From assembly GCA_000403335.2 (NCBI GenBank), contig KE159630.1, positions 247,172-311,171 of the forward strand: 64,000 nucleotides of DNA. Reading direction: 5' to 3'. Below are positions 54,865-63,923 of this stretch, piece after piece. The translations under genes were made by a program, and so were the position numbers. The notes beneath the pieces were generated by a model. That model was not told the origin of the DNA. It ran no database searches and saw only the letters and a list, made by a program, of their open reading frames with translations. The stretch comes from Lachnospiraceae bacterium MD335 (GTDB lineage: Bacteria > Bacillota > Clostridia > Lachnospirales > Lachnospiraceae). The stretch's first letter is position 1, and every line of letters starts with the position of its first letter.

Positions 54865-54962
54865 ATGCAAAGACCGGTGCAAGGCGCGTTAGCGTTTGGT
54901 TTGATAGGAGCTTCCTGTATAATTCAAATATAAGGAATTCCAAGAAGGGTGGTTGATAAAAA

Positions 54963-55034
54963 GATACCTCAGAGTAAAATAAGATTACTGACTTTTGGAC
55001 GGTTAGTAAAAATCTTATTGAACAGAGAGGTATC
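54963..55034 (+). promoter_or_regulatory. Hairpin that hides the transposase ribosome site
   Basis: GATACCTC (54963-54970) pairs with GAGGTATC (55027-55034), AATAAGATT (54978-54986) with AATCTTATT (55011-55019), and ACTGAC with GTTAGT (one wobble). The Shine-Dalgarno GAGAGG (55025-55030) is mostly within the outer stem, so a transcript including the whole leader would be poorly translated. Confidence 0.7.
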
Positions 55035-55039
55035 CCAAG

Positions 55040-56326
55040 ATGAATTGTAACACACAAAACGCAAAAATTGCATCCATAACAGAAAAAACTTTGATTGTCG
55101 GAATCGACGTGGGAAGCGAGACCCATTATGCAAGAGCATTTGACTGGCGCAACTACGAGTACACTAAAAAACCGCTGGAGTTCAGCAACACCGAAACCGG
55201 TTTCCAGACATTCAAGGCATGGGTGGAGGAGCTTGCAGAGAGGCACGGTAAAACTGCTGTAATCCCCGGCATGGAGCCCACAGGCCATTACTGGTTCGCA
55301 TTGGGAAAATTCCTGCAGGACAACGGCATGAAGCCGGTGCATGTAAATCCCCATCATGTGAAGAAGTCGAAGGAACTGGATGACAACAATCCCAACAAGA
55401 ACGACCGGAAGGATCCCAAGACGATCGCCGCGCTTGTCAACGAGGGGAGATTCTCTTACCCTTATATGCCAGTCGGTATTTATGCGGAGATCAGGAGCTT
55501 GTCGAACCTGCGCTTTCAGACACAGGAGGAGCTTACGAGGATCAAGAACCGGCTGGCGAGGTGGTTTTCCATCTACTTTCCCGAATATAAAGACGTTTAC
55601 GGGGACTTAAAGGCAGTAAGCGGAAGGATGGTACTGAAGGTTGCACCGCTGCCGGAAGACATCCTAAAGCTGGGGGCGGAAGGTGTGAACCAGATCTGGA
55701 GGGACAGGAAGCTGAGGGGTGCCGGGATGAAGAGGGCAAAGGCCCTTTTATCGGCTGCGGAGCACAGCGTAGGGAGCAAGGAAGCGCCGGAAGCGGCGCG
55801 GATGGAGCTGGAAAATCTGCTGAGTGACATGGATGTACATGCGTCAAGAATGGAGGAACTGCTCCGGAGGATAGAAGAAAAGCTGAAGGAGATCCCATAT
55901 ATAGATAACCTGCTGGCGATCAAGGGGATTGGGATGGTAACAGTCAGCGGCTTTATAGCAGAGGTGGGGGACATAGGACGTTTTGACAACCCCAAACAGC
56001 TGCAGAAGCTGGCGGGATATGCCGTCGTGGCAAATGATTCGGGCAAGCATAACGGAGAAAGCCGTATCAGTTACCGGGGGCGGAAACGCCTGAGGTATGT
56101 GCTGTACGAGGCCGCTATATCGCTGGTGGGAAAGAACGCAGAGTTTCGGGAGATACACGAGTATTACCGGACGCGGAAGGAGAACCCGCTCAAAAAGATG
56201 CAGTCGGTGGTGGCGGTAGCCTGTAAGGCGCTGAGGATATTTTACGCGGTCCTTACCAAAGGCATCCAGTATGACCCTGAGAGGCTGCTGGGCGACATCA
56301 GGAGGCCACAGGTACAGACGGCATAA
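55040..56326 (+). CDS. IS110-family transposase (DEDD recombinase)
   Basis: 428 residues. The N-terminal RuvC-like DEDD domain has Asp23 (GIDVGSETH), Glu79 (GMEPTGHYW), Asp122 and Asp125 (NDRKDP). A helical middle (about 190-290) links to the C-terminal Tnp domain with IKGIGMVTVSGFIAEVGDI, LAGYAVVANDSGKHNGES and RGRKRLRYVLYEAA, which includes the candidate serine nucleophile near residue 333. Recombinases of this family use an element-encoded bridge RNA to choose donor and target. The gene appears intact. Codon usage is more GC-rich than the surrounding small genes. Confidence 0.93.
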   Translation: MNCNTQNAKIASITEKTLIVGIDVGSETHYARAFDWRNYEYTKKPLEFSNTETGFQTFKAWVEELAERHGKTAVIPGMEPTGHYWFALGKFLQDNGMKPVHVNPHHVKKSKELDDNNPNKNDRKDPKTIAALVNEGRFSYPYMPVGIYAEIRSLSNLRFQTQEELTRIKNRLARWFSIYFPEYKDVYGDLKAVSGRMVLKVAPLPEDILKLGAEGVNQIWRDRKLRGAGMKRAKALLSAAEHSVGSKEAPEAARMELENLLSDMDVHASRMEELLRRIEEKLKEIPYIDNLLAIKGIGMVTVSGFIAEVGDIGRFDNPKQLQKLAGYAVVANDSGKHNGESRISYRGRKRLRYVLYEAAISLVGKNAEFREIHEYYRTRKENPLKKMQSVVAVACKALRIFYAVLTKGIQYDPERLLGDIRRPQVQTA

Positions 56327-56329
56327 CAG

Positions 56330-56740
56330 CTGGAATCGAAACAGGCAATACCCTGTCAGGGTTGGACTGAGCCTCCGGGAGACGGAGCCGGGAGCTGAAT
56401 CCAGCCATGACAGAAAAGGCTGGAAGGTATGTGGAACAGTCTGGGGAAACGTCCGCCGCAAGGTGCCAGTCAGGGAAACATACAGGTCAGTAAGACTTAT
56501 ATAAAGAATGAGCCGGTAGCCGGCAGGAATATTTTCCATAGGGCATGACCCTGGTTAGGAGCTGAGCTGGCACCCTGGTTATGGACAGGCGGAACGAAGG
56601 AAGTTAGGACCCGCAAGATGGTGATCCTGGTAGACACGGGAGGTTCGCTGCCGTAGAAGGAAGGGTATACACAAGGCCATGTAGAGCGAAAAGATAGACG
56701 TTCTACTTCGTGTACCCTACATCCTCTATTTTCGTACCAG
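56330..56740 (+). ncRNA. Candidate IS110 bridge-type RNA region, 3' of the transposase
   Basis: About 400 bases without a credible reading frame but with dense pairing. GGTTGGA (56360-56366) pairs with TCCAGCC (56400-56406), one wobble, and continues with AGC/GCT; CCAGCC (56401-56406) could instead pair with GGCTGG (56418-56423). ACCCTGGTTA occurs twice (56548-56557 and 56572-56581), the sort of repeated short guide expected of bridging loops. GGGTATACAC pairs with GTGTACCC near the end. IS1111-type members carry their RNA downstream of the recombinase; this assignment is inference. Confidence 0.5.
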
Positions 56741-56846
56741 ATACAGAGAAATGTCCATTTCCTTGGCTCATTTATCTGAGAGTAACAATAAAAATTCCTT
56801 GAATTTTTAAGGAAAATCACTTGACAATATAGGGAGGAAAGTTGAG

Positions 56847-59800
56847 ATGTTTGATGCAAAATTAAATGTTCCCAAAGCGCCGCTATACAGGGCGGAATAT
56901 GAGCACGACAACTGCGGTATTGGTGCAGTCGTCAATATCAAGGGGAAAAAATCGAGGGAAACAGTGGAAAATGCCTTGCGGATTGTAGAAAATTTGGAGC
57001 ATAGGGCAGGTAAGGATGCCGAGGGCAAGACGGGTGACGGCGTTGGCATTTTGGTGCAGATTTGTCATGAATTTTTTGATAAAGTGACAAAGCCGCTCGG
57101 CATTACGCTTGGTAAAGGGCGCGAGTACGGCGTTGGCATGTTCTTCTTTCCGCAGGATGAGTTAAAGCGCAATCAGGCAAAGAAAATGTTTGAGATTATC
57201 GTTGAGAAAGAGGGCTTGGAGTTTTTGGGCTGGCGCGAGGTGCCCTGTGTGCCGTCGGTTCTCGGACATAAGGCAGTCGAGTGTATGCCCTGCATCATGC
57301 AGGCATTCGTGAAAAAGCCGGAAACAGTGGAAAAGGGGCTTGCCTTTGACAGAAAGCTATATATTGCAAGGCGCGTGTTTGAGCAGAGCTCGGACAATAC
57401 GTATGTCGTGTCGCTGAGCAGTAGAACAATTGTTTACAAGGGAATGTTTCTTGTGACACAGCTTCGGACGTTTTTTAAGGATTTGCAGAGCGCGGATTAC
57501 GTTTCGGCAATTGCAATCGTGCATTCGCGGTTTTCCACAAACACCAATCCAAGTTGGGAGCGGGCGCATCCGAACCGCTTTATCGTACATAATGGTGAGA
57601 TTAACACGATTCGCGGCAACGTAGATAAGATGATTGCCCGCGAGGAAAACATGGAGTCGGAATTTTTAAGCCGTGAGTTTCACAAGGTTCTTCCTGTCGT
57701 CAACGCGCAGGGGTCGGATTCGGCAATGCTTGACAATACGCTGGAGTTCCTCGTGATGAGCGGTATGGAGCTGCCGCTTGCGGTGATGATTACCATTCCC
57801 GAGCCGTGGGCAAACAACCGGACGATGTCGCAGGCGAAGAAGGATTTTTATCAATACTATGCAACGATGATGGAGCCGTGGGACGGTCCGGCATCAATCC
57901 TTTTTTCGGACGGGGACATTATGGGGGCCGTGCTTGACAGAAACGGTCTTAGACCGTCGCGGTATTATATCACATCGGACGACCAGCTTATCCTTTCGTC
58001 GGAGGTGGGTGTGCTGCCGATTGACGCGGCAAAGATTGTGAAGAAGGACAGACTGCGTCCGGGGAAAATGCTCCTTGTGGACACGGTAAAGGGTGAGATT
58101 ATTGATGACGATACGCTAAAGGAACGTTACGCAAAGCGTCGTCCTTACGGGGAGTGGCTTGACTCGAACCTTGTGACGCTAAAGGAGTTGAAAATTCCCA
58201 ATGTGAGGGTGCCGGAGTTTTCTTATGAGGAACGGCAGCGTATGCAGAAGGCGTTTGGCTATACCTATGAGGAGTTAAAGACCGGCATTCTGCCAATGGC
58301 GAAGAACGGCGGCGAGAGCATCGGCGCAATGGGCGTTGACACGCCGATTCCGGTACTATCGAGAACGCATCATCAGCTTTCGCACTATTTTAAGCAGCAG
58401 TTTGCGCAGGTTACCAATCCGCCGATTGATGCAATCCGCGAGGAGGTTGTTACGGCAACAACTGTTTATATCGGAAAGGACGGAAATATCCTTCACGACA
58501 CGGAGAAGAACTGTAATGTGCTAAAGGTCAATAACCCAATCCTCACAACGACGGACCTTCTAAAGATTAAAAACATGAAGCGGGAGGGTTTTCAGGTAGA
58601 GGTTATTCCGATTATTTATTATAAGAACACAAGTTTGGAACGCGCAATTGACCATCTTTATGTAGAGGTGGACCGTGCATACCGCGACGGTGTGAATATT
58701 ATTATTCTTTCGGACAGGGGCGTGGACGAAAACCATGTGGCAATTCCGTCTCTTTTGGCGGTTTCCGCGATGCAAAAGCACCTGGTGCGCACAAAAAAGA
58801 GAACGAGTGTGGCGTTGATTTTGGAATCGGCGGAGCCAAGAGAGGTGCACGATTTTGCGGCGCTGATTGGGTACGGTGCGTGTGCAGTCAATCCGTATCT
58901 TGCACAGGAATCCATTAAGGAGCTGATTGACACCGGAATGCTTGACAAGGATTATCACGCGGCGGTGGACGACTATAATGACGCCATTTTGCATGGCATT
59001 GTGAAGATTGCGTCGAAGATGGGCATTTCCACAATTCAGTCGTATCAGGGCTCGCAGATTTTTGAGGCGGTCGGGATAGATTCGGACGTGATAAATAAAT
59101 ATTTCACAAATACGGTATGCCGGATTGGCGGGATTAGTCTTGCGGATATTGCAAAAGAGGTGGACGATTTGCATTCGCTTGCGTTTGACCCGCTTGGTCT
59201 TGCGACGGATTTGACGCTTGACAGTCCCGGACAGCACAAGTCGAGAGGCGGTGCGGAGGAGCATTTATACAATCCTGCGACGATTCATTTGCTGCAGCAG
59301 GCGACAAAGCGCGGCGATTATGAGATGTTTAAGCAGTATTCCGCGCTCTTAACCGCAGAGGATTCCAATGCATCTGACGGGTGCGTGCGCAATATTAGAG
59401 GTTTGATTGATTTTAATTATCCGAAGAAGGGCATTTCGATTGATGAGGTGGAGTCGGTGGAGAGCATTGTGAAGCGGTTTAAGACGGGAGCAATGTCGTA
59501 CGGCTCAATTTCGAAGGAGGCGCATGAGACGCTTGCCATTGCGATGAATATGCTTCACGGAAAGTCCAACTCGGGCGAAGGCGGCGAGGATTTGGAGCGT
59601 ATGGTTATCGGCGCGGACGGCTTAAACCGCTGTTCGGCAATCAAGCAGGTTGCAAGCGGGCGGTTTGGCGTGACCAGCCGTTATTTGGTGAGCGCGCAGG
59701 AAATTCAGATTAAGATGGCGCAGGGCGCAAAGCCGGGCGAGGGCGGTCACCTTCCTGCGGGAAAGGTCTACCCTTGGATTGCAAAGACGAGACATTCAAC

Positions 59801-61409
59801 GCCGGGCGTTGGCTTGATTTCCCCTCCTCCGCATCATGATATTTATTCGATTGAGGATTTGGCGCAGTTGATTTACGATTTAAAAAATTCCAACAAGGAC
59901 GCGCGGATTAGTGTCAAGCTTGTTTCGGAGGCAGGCGTGGGAACCGTTGCGGCAGGTGTGGCGAAGGCGGGTGCGCAGGTGGTGCTGATTTCAGGTTACG
60001 ACGGCGGTACAGGCGCGGCGCCGAAGAGTTCTATCCACAATGCGGGACTTCCGTGGGAGCTTGGTCTTGCGGAGACGCATCAGACGCTGATACAAAACGG
60101 GCTTCGCAACAAGGTTCGTATTGAGACGGACGGAAAGCTGATGACGGGGCGCGATGTGGCGATTGCGGCAATTTTGGGCGCGGAGGAGTTTGGCTTTGCG
60201 ACGGCGCCGCTTGTGACGATGGGCTGTGTGATGATGCGTGTCTGCAACCTTGACACGTGCCCTGTAGGTGTGGCGACGCAGAATCCGGAGCTGAGAAAAC
60301 GGTTTCAGGGAAAGCCGGAGTATGTGATGAATTTTATGAAGTTTATTGCGCAGGAGCTTCGGGAATATATGGCGCGTCTTGGTGTGAGAACGGTTGATGA
60401 GCTGGTCGGGCATACGGATTTGCTAAAGGAGAAGGAGAATCTGCCGAAGGGTACGCCCGCGCTTGATTTGAGCCTGATTTTAAAGAATCCGTATCAGAAA
60501 GAAAAGGCGGTGTTTGACGCAAAGCAGGTTTATGATTTTGAACTGGAAAAGACGCTTGACGAGAAGGTTTTGTTGAAAAAGCTTGGCGGTGCGCTTGCGG
60601 CGGGTGAGAAGAAGGAGATTGCGTTAGACGTGACGAACACGGACCGCGCGTTTGGTACGATTTTTGGTTCGGAGATTACGAGACGTTATTACAATACATT
60701 GGAGGAGGATACTTACAGGGTGCACTGCAGCGGTGCAGGCGGTCAGAGCTTTGGCGCGTTTATTCCGAATGGTCTGACATTGGAGCTTGCGGGCGATTCC
60801 AATGACTATTTCGGCAAGGGCTTATCGGGCGGCAAGCTGATTGTGTATCCGCCGAAGGGGAGTGTATTCAAACAGGACGAGAATGTGATTATCGGAAACG
60901 TTGCGCTTTACGGGGCGACGAGCGGCAAGGCGTTTATTAACGGTGTTGCGGGAGAACGGTTCTGTGTGAGAAATTCGGGTGCGCTTGCGGTTGTTGAGGG
61001 CGTGGGCGACCACGGCTGTGAGTACATGACGGGCGGACGTGTGGTTGTGCTTGGCACAACGGGCAAGAATTTTGCTGCGGGCATGAGCGGCGGCATTGCG
61101 TATGTTTTGGATGAGGAGAATGACCTTTATATCAGGGTGAATAAGGAAATGGTTTTGATGGGCGAGATTACGAATAAATACGATGTGATTGAGCTCAAGG
61201 AAATGATTAAGGAGCACGTGGCATGTACGGGTTCTAAGAAGGGTAAGACCATTCTTGACAATTTTGGCGAGTATCTGCCGAAGTTTAAAAAGATTATTCC
61301 TTATGATTATGACAGAATGCTCAAGACCATTGTACAGATGGAGGAGAAGGGTCTTAGCGCGGAGCAGGCGCAGATTGAGGCATTCTATGCGAACACAAAG
61401 CAAAAATAA
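56847..61409 (+). CDS. gltB: Glutamate synthase large (alpha) subunit
   Basis: 1520 residues. Makes two glutamates from glutamine and 2-oxoglutarate with GltD. N-terminal nucleophile amidotransferase beginning at Cys22 or so (NCGIGAVV, after a short propeptide), central domain, FMN-binding synthase domain (GAKPGEGGHLPAGKV; SGYDGGTGAAPKSS), a 3Fe-4S cysteine cluster (VCNLDTCPVGVA), and the C-terminal GXGXG beta-helix (GAGGQSFGAF; GVGDHGCEYMTGG). GGGAGGAAAG precedes the ATG. Its natural promoter may be cut off by the IS110 element; TTGACA at 56821-56826 lies too close to the start to act alone. Confidence 0.97.
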   Translation: MFDAKLNVPKAPLYRAEYEHDNCGIGAVVNIKGKKSRETVENALRIVENLEHRAGKDAEGKTGDGVGILVQICHEFFDKVTKPLGITLGKGREYGVGMFFFPQDELKRNQAKKMFEIIVEKEGLEFLGWREVPCVPSVLGHKAVECMPCIMQAFVKKPETVEKGLAFDRKLYIARRVFEQSSDNTYVVSLSSRTIVYKGMFLVTQLRTFFKDLQSADYVSAIAIVHSRFSTNTNPSWERAHPNRFIVHNGEINTIRGNVDKMIAREENMESEFLSREFHKVLPVVNAQGSDSAMLDNTLEFLVMSGMELPLAVMITIPEPWANNRTMSQAKKDFYQYYATMMEPWDGPASILFSDGDIMGAVLDRNGLRPSRYYITSDDQLILSSEVGVLPIDAAKIVKKDRLRPGKMLLVDTVKGEIIDDDTLKERYAKRRPYGEWLDSNLVTLKELKIPNVRVPEFSYEERQRMQKAFGYTYEELKTGILPMAKNGGESIGAMGVDTPIPVLSRTHHQLSHYFKQQFAQVTNPPIDAIREEVVTATTVYIGKDGNILHDTEKNCNVLKVNNPILTTTDLLKIKNMKREGFQVEVIPIIYYKNTSLERAIDHLYVEVDRAYRDGVNIIILSDRGVDENHVAIPSLLAVSAMQKHLVRTKKRTSVALILESAEPREVHDFAALIGYGACAVNPYLAQESIKELIDTGMLDKDYHAAVDDYNDAILHGIVKIASKMGISTIQSYQGSQIFEAVGIDSDVINKYFTNTVCRIGGISLADIAKEVDDLHSLAFDPLGLATDLTLDSPGQHKSRGGAEEHLYNPATIHLLQQATKRGDYEMFKQYSALLTAEDSNASDGCVRNIRGLIDFNYPKKGISIDEVESVESIVKRFKTGAMSYGSISKEAHETLAIAMNMLHGKSNSGEGGEDLERMVIGADGLNRCSAIKQVASGRFGVTSRYLVSAQEIQIKMAQGAKPGEGGHLPAGKVYPWIAKTRHSTPGVGLISPPPHHDIYSIEDLAQLIYDLKNSNKDARISVKLVSEAGVGTVAAGVAKAGAQVVLISGYDGGTGAAPKSSIHNAGLPWELGLAETHQTLIQNGLRNKVRIETDGKLMTGRDVAIAAILGAEEFGFATAPLVTMGCVMMRVCNLDTCPVGVATQNPELRKRFQGKPEYVMNFMKFIAQELREYMARLGVRTVDELVGHTDLLKEKENLPKGTPALDLSLILKNPYQKEKAVFDAKQVYDFELEKTLDEKVLLKKLGGALAAGEKKEIALDVTNTDRAFGTIFGSEITRRYYNTLEEDTYRVHCSGAGGQSFGAFIPNGLTLELAGDSNDYFGKGLSGGKLIVYPPKGSVFKQDENVIIGNVALYGATSGKAFINGVAGERFCVRNSGALAVVEGVGDHGCEYMTGGRVVVLGTTGKNFAAGMSGGIAYVLDEENDLYIRVNKEMVLMGEITNKYDVIELKEMIKEHVACTGSKKGKTILDNFGEYLPKFKKIIPYDYDRMLKTIVQMEEKGLSAEQAQIEAFYANTKQK

Positions 61410-61487
61410 TGTTTCGTGCGATAAAAGACATCGCCCAGGAAATGCTAAGTTTTGGTTGTAGGAAATCTACAGAAAGTGAGAAAAAAG

Positions 61488-62981
61488 ATGGGAAAGCCAA
61501 CAGGATTTTTGGATTATGAGAGAAAAACCTCCGCGGCGCAGGCGCCGAAGGAGCGGATAAAGCATTTTAACGAGTTCCATACGCATCTTCCGATGGAGGA
61601 ACAGCAAAAGCAGGGCGCGCGCTGTATGGAGTGCGGCGTGCCGTTCTGCCAGTCGGGTATGACGCTTGCGGGCATGACCTCGGGCTGTCCGCTGCACAAT
61701 CTCGTGCCGGAGTGGAATGATTTGGTTTATACGGGAAACTGGGAACGCGCGTACAACAGGTTAAAAAAGACAAACAACTTTCCGGAATTTACGTCAAGGG
61801 TGTGTCCTGCTTTATGTGAGAACGCATGTACGTGTGGATTAAACGGCGACGCGGTGGCGACAAAGGAAAACGAGTACGCAATTATTGAGAACGCATACAA
61901 AACAGGGCTTGCGGCGGCAAAACCACCGAAGGTGCGCACGAATAAAACGGTGGCGGTTATCGGCAGCGGTCCGGCAGGGCTTGCGGCGGCAGACCAGTTA
62001 AATAAGCGCGGGCATAACGTGACGGTCTTTGAACGCAGCGACCGTGTGGGCGGGCTTTTGATGTACGGCATTCCGAATATGAAGCTCGAAAAGCACATTA
62101 TTGAGCGCAAGGTTCAGGTGATGAAAGAGGAGGGTGTTCAATTTATAACAAACACCGATATTGGAAAGGACGCGAAATCCAAAAAGCTGGTTGAGGGCTT
62201 TGACAGGGTGGTGCTTGCCTGCGGAGCGTCCAATCCGAGGGATATTAATGCGCCGGGAAGGGACGCAAAAGGGATTTATTTTGCGGTGGATTTCTTAAAG
62301 GGCGTGACGAAAAGCCTATTGGATTCGGATTTAAAGGATAACGCGTTTGTTTCGGCGAAAGGGAAAAATGTTGTGATTATCGGCGGCGGTGATACGGGGA
62401 ATGACTGTGTGGGCACTGCAATCCGCTTAGGGGCAAAGTCGGTGACGCAGATTGAGATGATGCCGAAAGCACCGGATACGAGAGCCGAGAACAATCCGTG
62501 GCCGGAATGGCCGAAGGTCTGCAAGACGGATTACGGTCAGGAGGAGGCGATTGCGCTGTTTGGGCATGATCCGCGGATTTATGAGGCGACGGTAAAGGAA
62601 TTTTTGAAGGATAAGAGCGGGAATCTTGCCGGGGTGAAAATCGTAAAGCTTGCGTGGGAGAAGGACGCGGCGACGGGCAGAATGAATATGAAAGAGGTTG
62701 AGGGCAGCGAGCAGGTGCTTGAGGCGCAGCTTGTGCTGATTGCGGCAGGCTTTTTGGGCAGTCAGAAGTATGTGACGGACGCTTTTGGGGTTGAGCTTGA
62801 CGCGCGGACAAATGTGAAGACAGAACCTGACAGCTTTCAGACGAGCGCTGCGAACATTTTTGTGGCGGGCGATATGCATACGGGGCAGTCGCTTGTGGTG
62901 AAGGCAATCCGCCAGGGACGCGAGTGCGCGCGGGCGGTGGATGAGAGTTTGATGGGGTATTCGAATATGTTTATACAGTGA
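61488..62981 (+). CDS. gltD: Glutamate synthase small (beta) subunit
   Basis: 497 residues. Passes electrons from NAD(P)H to GltB through FAD and Fe-S clusters. N-terminal cysteine-rich region (CMECGVPFCQ, CPLHN, CPALCENACTCG), FAD Rossmann motif VAVIGSGPAGLAAADQLNKRG and NADPH motif VVIIGGGDTGNDCVG. The ATG at 61488 is used because family similarity begins at GKPTGFLDYER; upstream AAAGTGAG is a modest ribosome site. Co-transcribed with gltB (78-base gap). Confidence 0.96.
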   Translation: MGKPTGFLDYERKTSAAQAPKERIKHFNEFHTHLPMEEQQKQGARCMECGVPFCQSGMTLAGMTSGCPLHNLVPEWNDLVYTGNWERAYNRLKKTNNFPEFTSRVCPALCENACTCGLNGDAVATKENEYAIIENAYKTGLAAAKPPKVRTNKTVAVIGSGPAGLAAADQLNKRGHNVTVFERSDRVGGLLMYGIPNMKLEKHIIERKVQVMKEEGVQFITNTDIGKDAKSKKLVEGFDRVVLACGASNPRDINAPGRDAKGIYFAVDFLKGVTKSLLDSDLKDNAFVSAKGKNVVIIGGGDTGNDCVGTAIRLGAKSVTQIEMMPKAPDTRAENNPWPEWPKVCKTDYGQEEAIALFGHDPRIYEATVKEFLKDKSGNLAGVKIVKLAWEKDAATGRMNMKEVEGSEQVLEAQLVLIAAGFLGSQKYVTDAFGVELDARTNVKTEPDSFQTSAANIFVAGDMHTGQSLVVKAIRQGRECARAVDESLMGYSNMFIQ

Positions 62982-62994
62982 GGATTTGTTGATG

Positions 62995-63024
62995 AATGAG
63001 TAAGGAGCTGCTTCCTTACTCATT
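62995..63024 (+). terminator. 12-bp perfect hairpin after gltD
   Basis: AATGAGTAAGGA (62995-63006) pairs with TCCTTACTCATT (63013-63024), six-base loop, 13 bases after the stop. There is no T-run, but no gene continues downstream. Confidence 0.6.
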
Positions 63025-63129
63025 ATTGTGATATGGGAAGGATTTGGAGCGAGCAGTATTTTATTTCCATACTGCAAAGATTATCTTTTTATATTGCTGT
63101 TATTCACGCCCGCAAGTATCCGGCAAGTG

Positions 63130-63433
63130 CTTTTTCAAAATTTCCGCAAAGAAAGGCAGCCTGCGTTTTAGGAAGCCAGTCATGGATTTTTCCGTGTTGG
63201 CAGAAAGTTGTACCAATGGTTTTTCGGAAATGGTAAGCCAGGCGGCAACAGCGGTTACAACATTTCTTTTTAACCTCATTATGATGAAGCTGCTTGGTGA
63301 AAACGCAGCTGCGGCAATCACAATCATGATTTATATGCAGTTTTTCCTGAGTGCCTTTTACATCGGTTTTTCGATGGGAGTAGCCGATGTTATCAGCTAT
63401 AACTATGGGAAGCTGTCGGCGGTTTTGAAATAA
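63130..63433 (+). pseudogene. Fragment of a MATE family transporter
   Basis: About 85 residues from the middle of a MATE protein: FSVLAESCTNGFSEM, TTFLFNLIMMKLLGE and YIGFSMGVADVISYNYGK, which is the start of the second helical half. The first half is missing and the frame closes after this fragment, so the gene is broken. The rest of the 672-base gap between gltD and the regulator has no other gene I can support. Confidence 0.7.
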
Positions 63434-63563
63434 CAATCAAAGCCGCCGTTTAAGATTTTGGAAATCGTAATAACGGTTATACGAGTGCTCAAGGAAACAG
63501 CACTGATATTGGTGCAGATAATGGGACGGGACGATGTTTCAGGGAATTAGATAGAAGAATAGG

Positions 63564-63585
63564 TATTTAAAAATATTTTTAAATA
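63564..63585. promoter_or_regulatory. Perfect 22-bp palindrome, candidate operator
   Basis: Positions 63564-63585 read the same on both strands (TATTTAAAAAT and its complement). It ends 5 bases before the -35 box and is similar to ATTTAAAGAT sequences further down. ArsR-family repressors bind such A/T-rich palindromes, so autoregulation is likely. Confidence 0.6.
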
Positions 63586-63589
63586 GTTG

Positions 63590-63618
63590 TTGATTGTCTC
63601 ATACAGATTTCGTATAAT
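63590..63618 (+). promoter_or_regulatory. Promoter of the ArsR-family gene
   Basis: TTGATT (63590-63595) and TATAAT (63613-63618) with 17-base spacing, ending 35 bases before the TTG start. Confidence 0.75.
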
Positions 63619-63653
63619 CTATTTAAAGATTTATTGAAATAGGGGGCGGTATA

Positions 63654-63923
63654 TTGGCGGTCAATGAAATCCTTGCAGCATTGGCAGATGAAAACCGAAG
63701 GAAAATTCTGCAGAAATTAAAGGAGGGAAAAATCAGTTCCGGTGATTTGGCAAATGCTTTAGGCATGACGCCGCAGGCGCTGTCATACCACTTATCAAAA
63801 TTAAAGAAGGCGGATTTGATTTATGAAACAAAATATAAGAATTTTATTTATTATGAATTGAATTTGTCTGTACTTGATGAAACGATTCTGTGGATCAGCG
63901 AGTTACGAGGAGGTCAGAAATGA
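63654..63923 (+). CDS. ArsR-family repressor, SdpR-like
   Basis: 89 residues, a winged-helix repressor: ILAALADENRRKILQKLKEG, recognition helix MTPQALSYHLSKLKKADLI, wing YYEL. No metal-binding cysteines, as in SdpR-type autorepressors. It starts with TTG at 63654 after ATAGGGGGCGG. Its stop overlaps the next start (ATGA), and the next gene looks like an SdpI-type membrane protein, so this is an autorepressor/immunity pair. Confidence 0.85.
   Translation: MAVNEILAALADENRRKILQKLKEGKISSGDLANALGMTPQALSYHLSKLKKADLIYETKYKNFIYYELNLSVLDETILWISELRGGQK

Larger units (their letters stand above)
54932..56800 (+). mobile_element. IS110-family insertion sequence (ends tentative)
   Basis: The element comprises the transposase, a short structured 5' region and a long structured 3' region. 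AAGGAATT (54932-54939) and AATTCCTT (56793-56800) form an inverted pair that may mark the ends, but IS110 elements have poor terminal repeats, so the borders need comparison with other copies. No target duplication is evident. It lies between the candidate RNA at 54614-54864 and gltB. Confidence 0.5.

Noticed and set aside
63033-63236. Small coding gene after gltD
   Set aside because: No ribosome site, composition unlike a gene, and it overlaps the MATE remnant in another frame.
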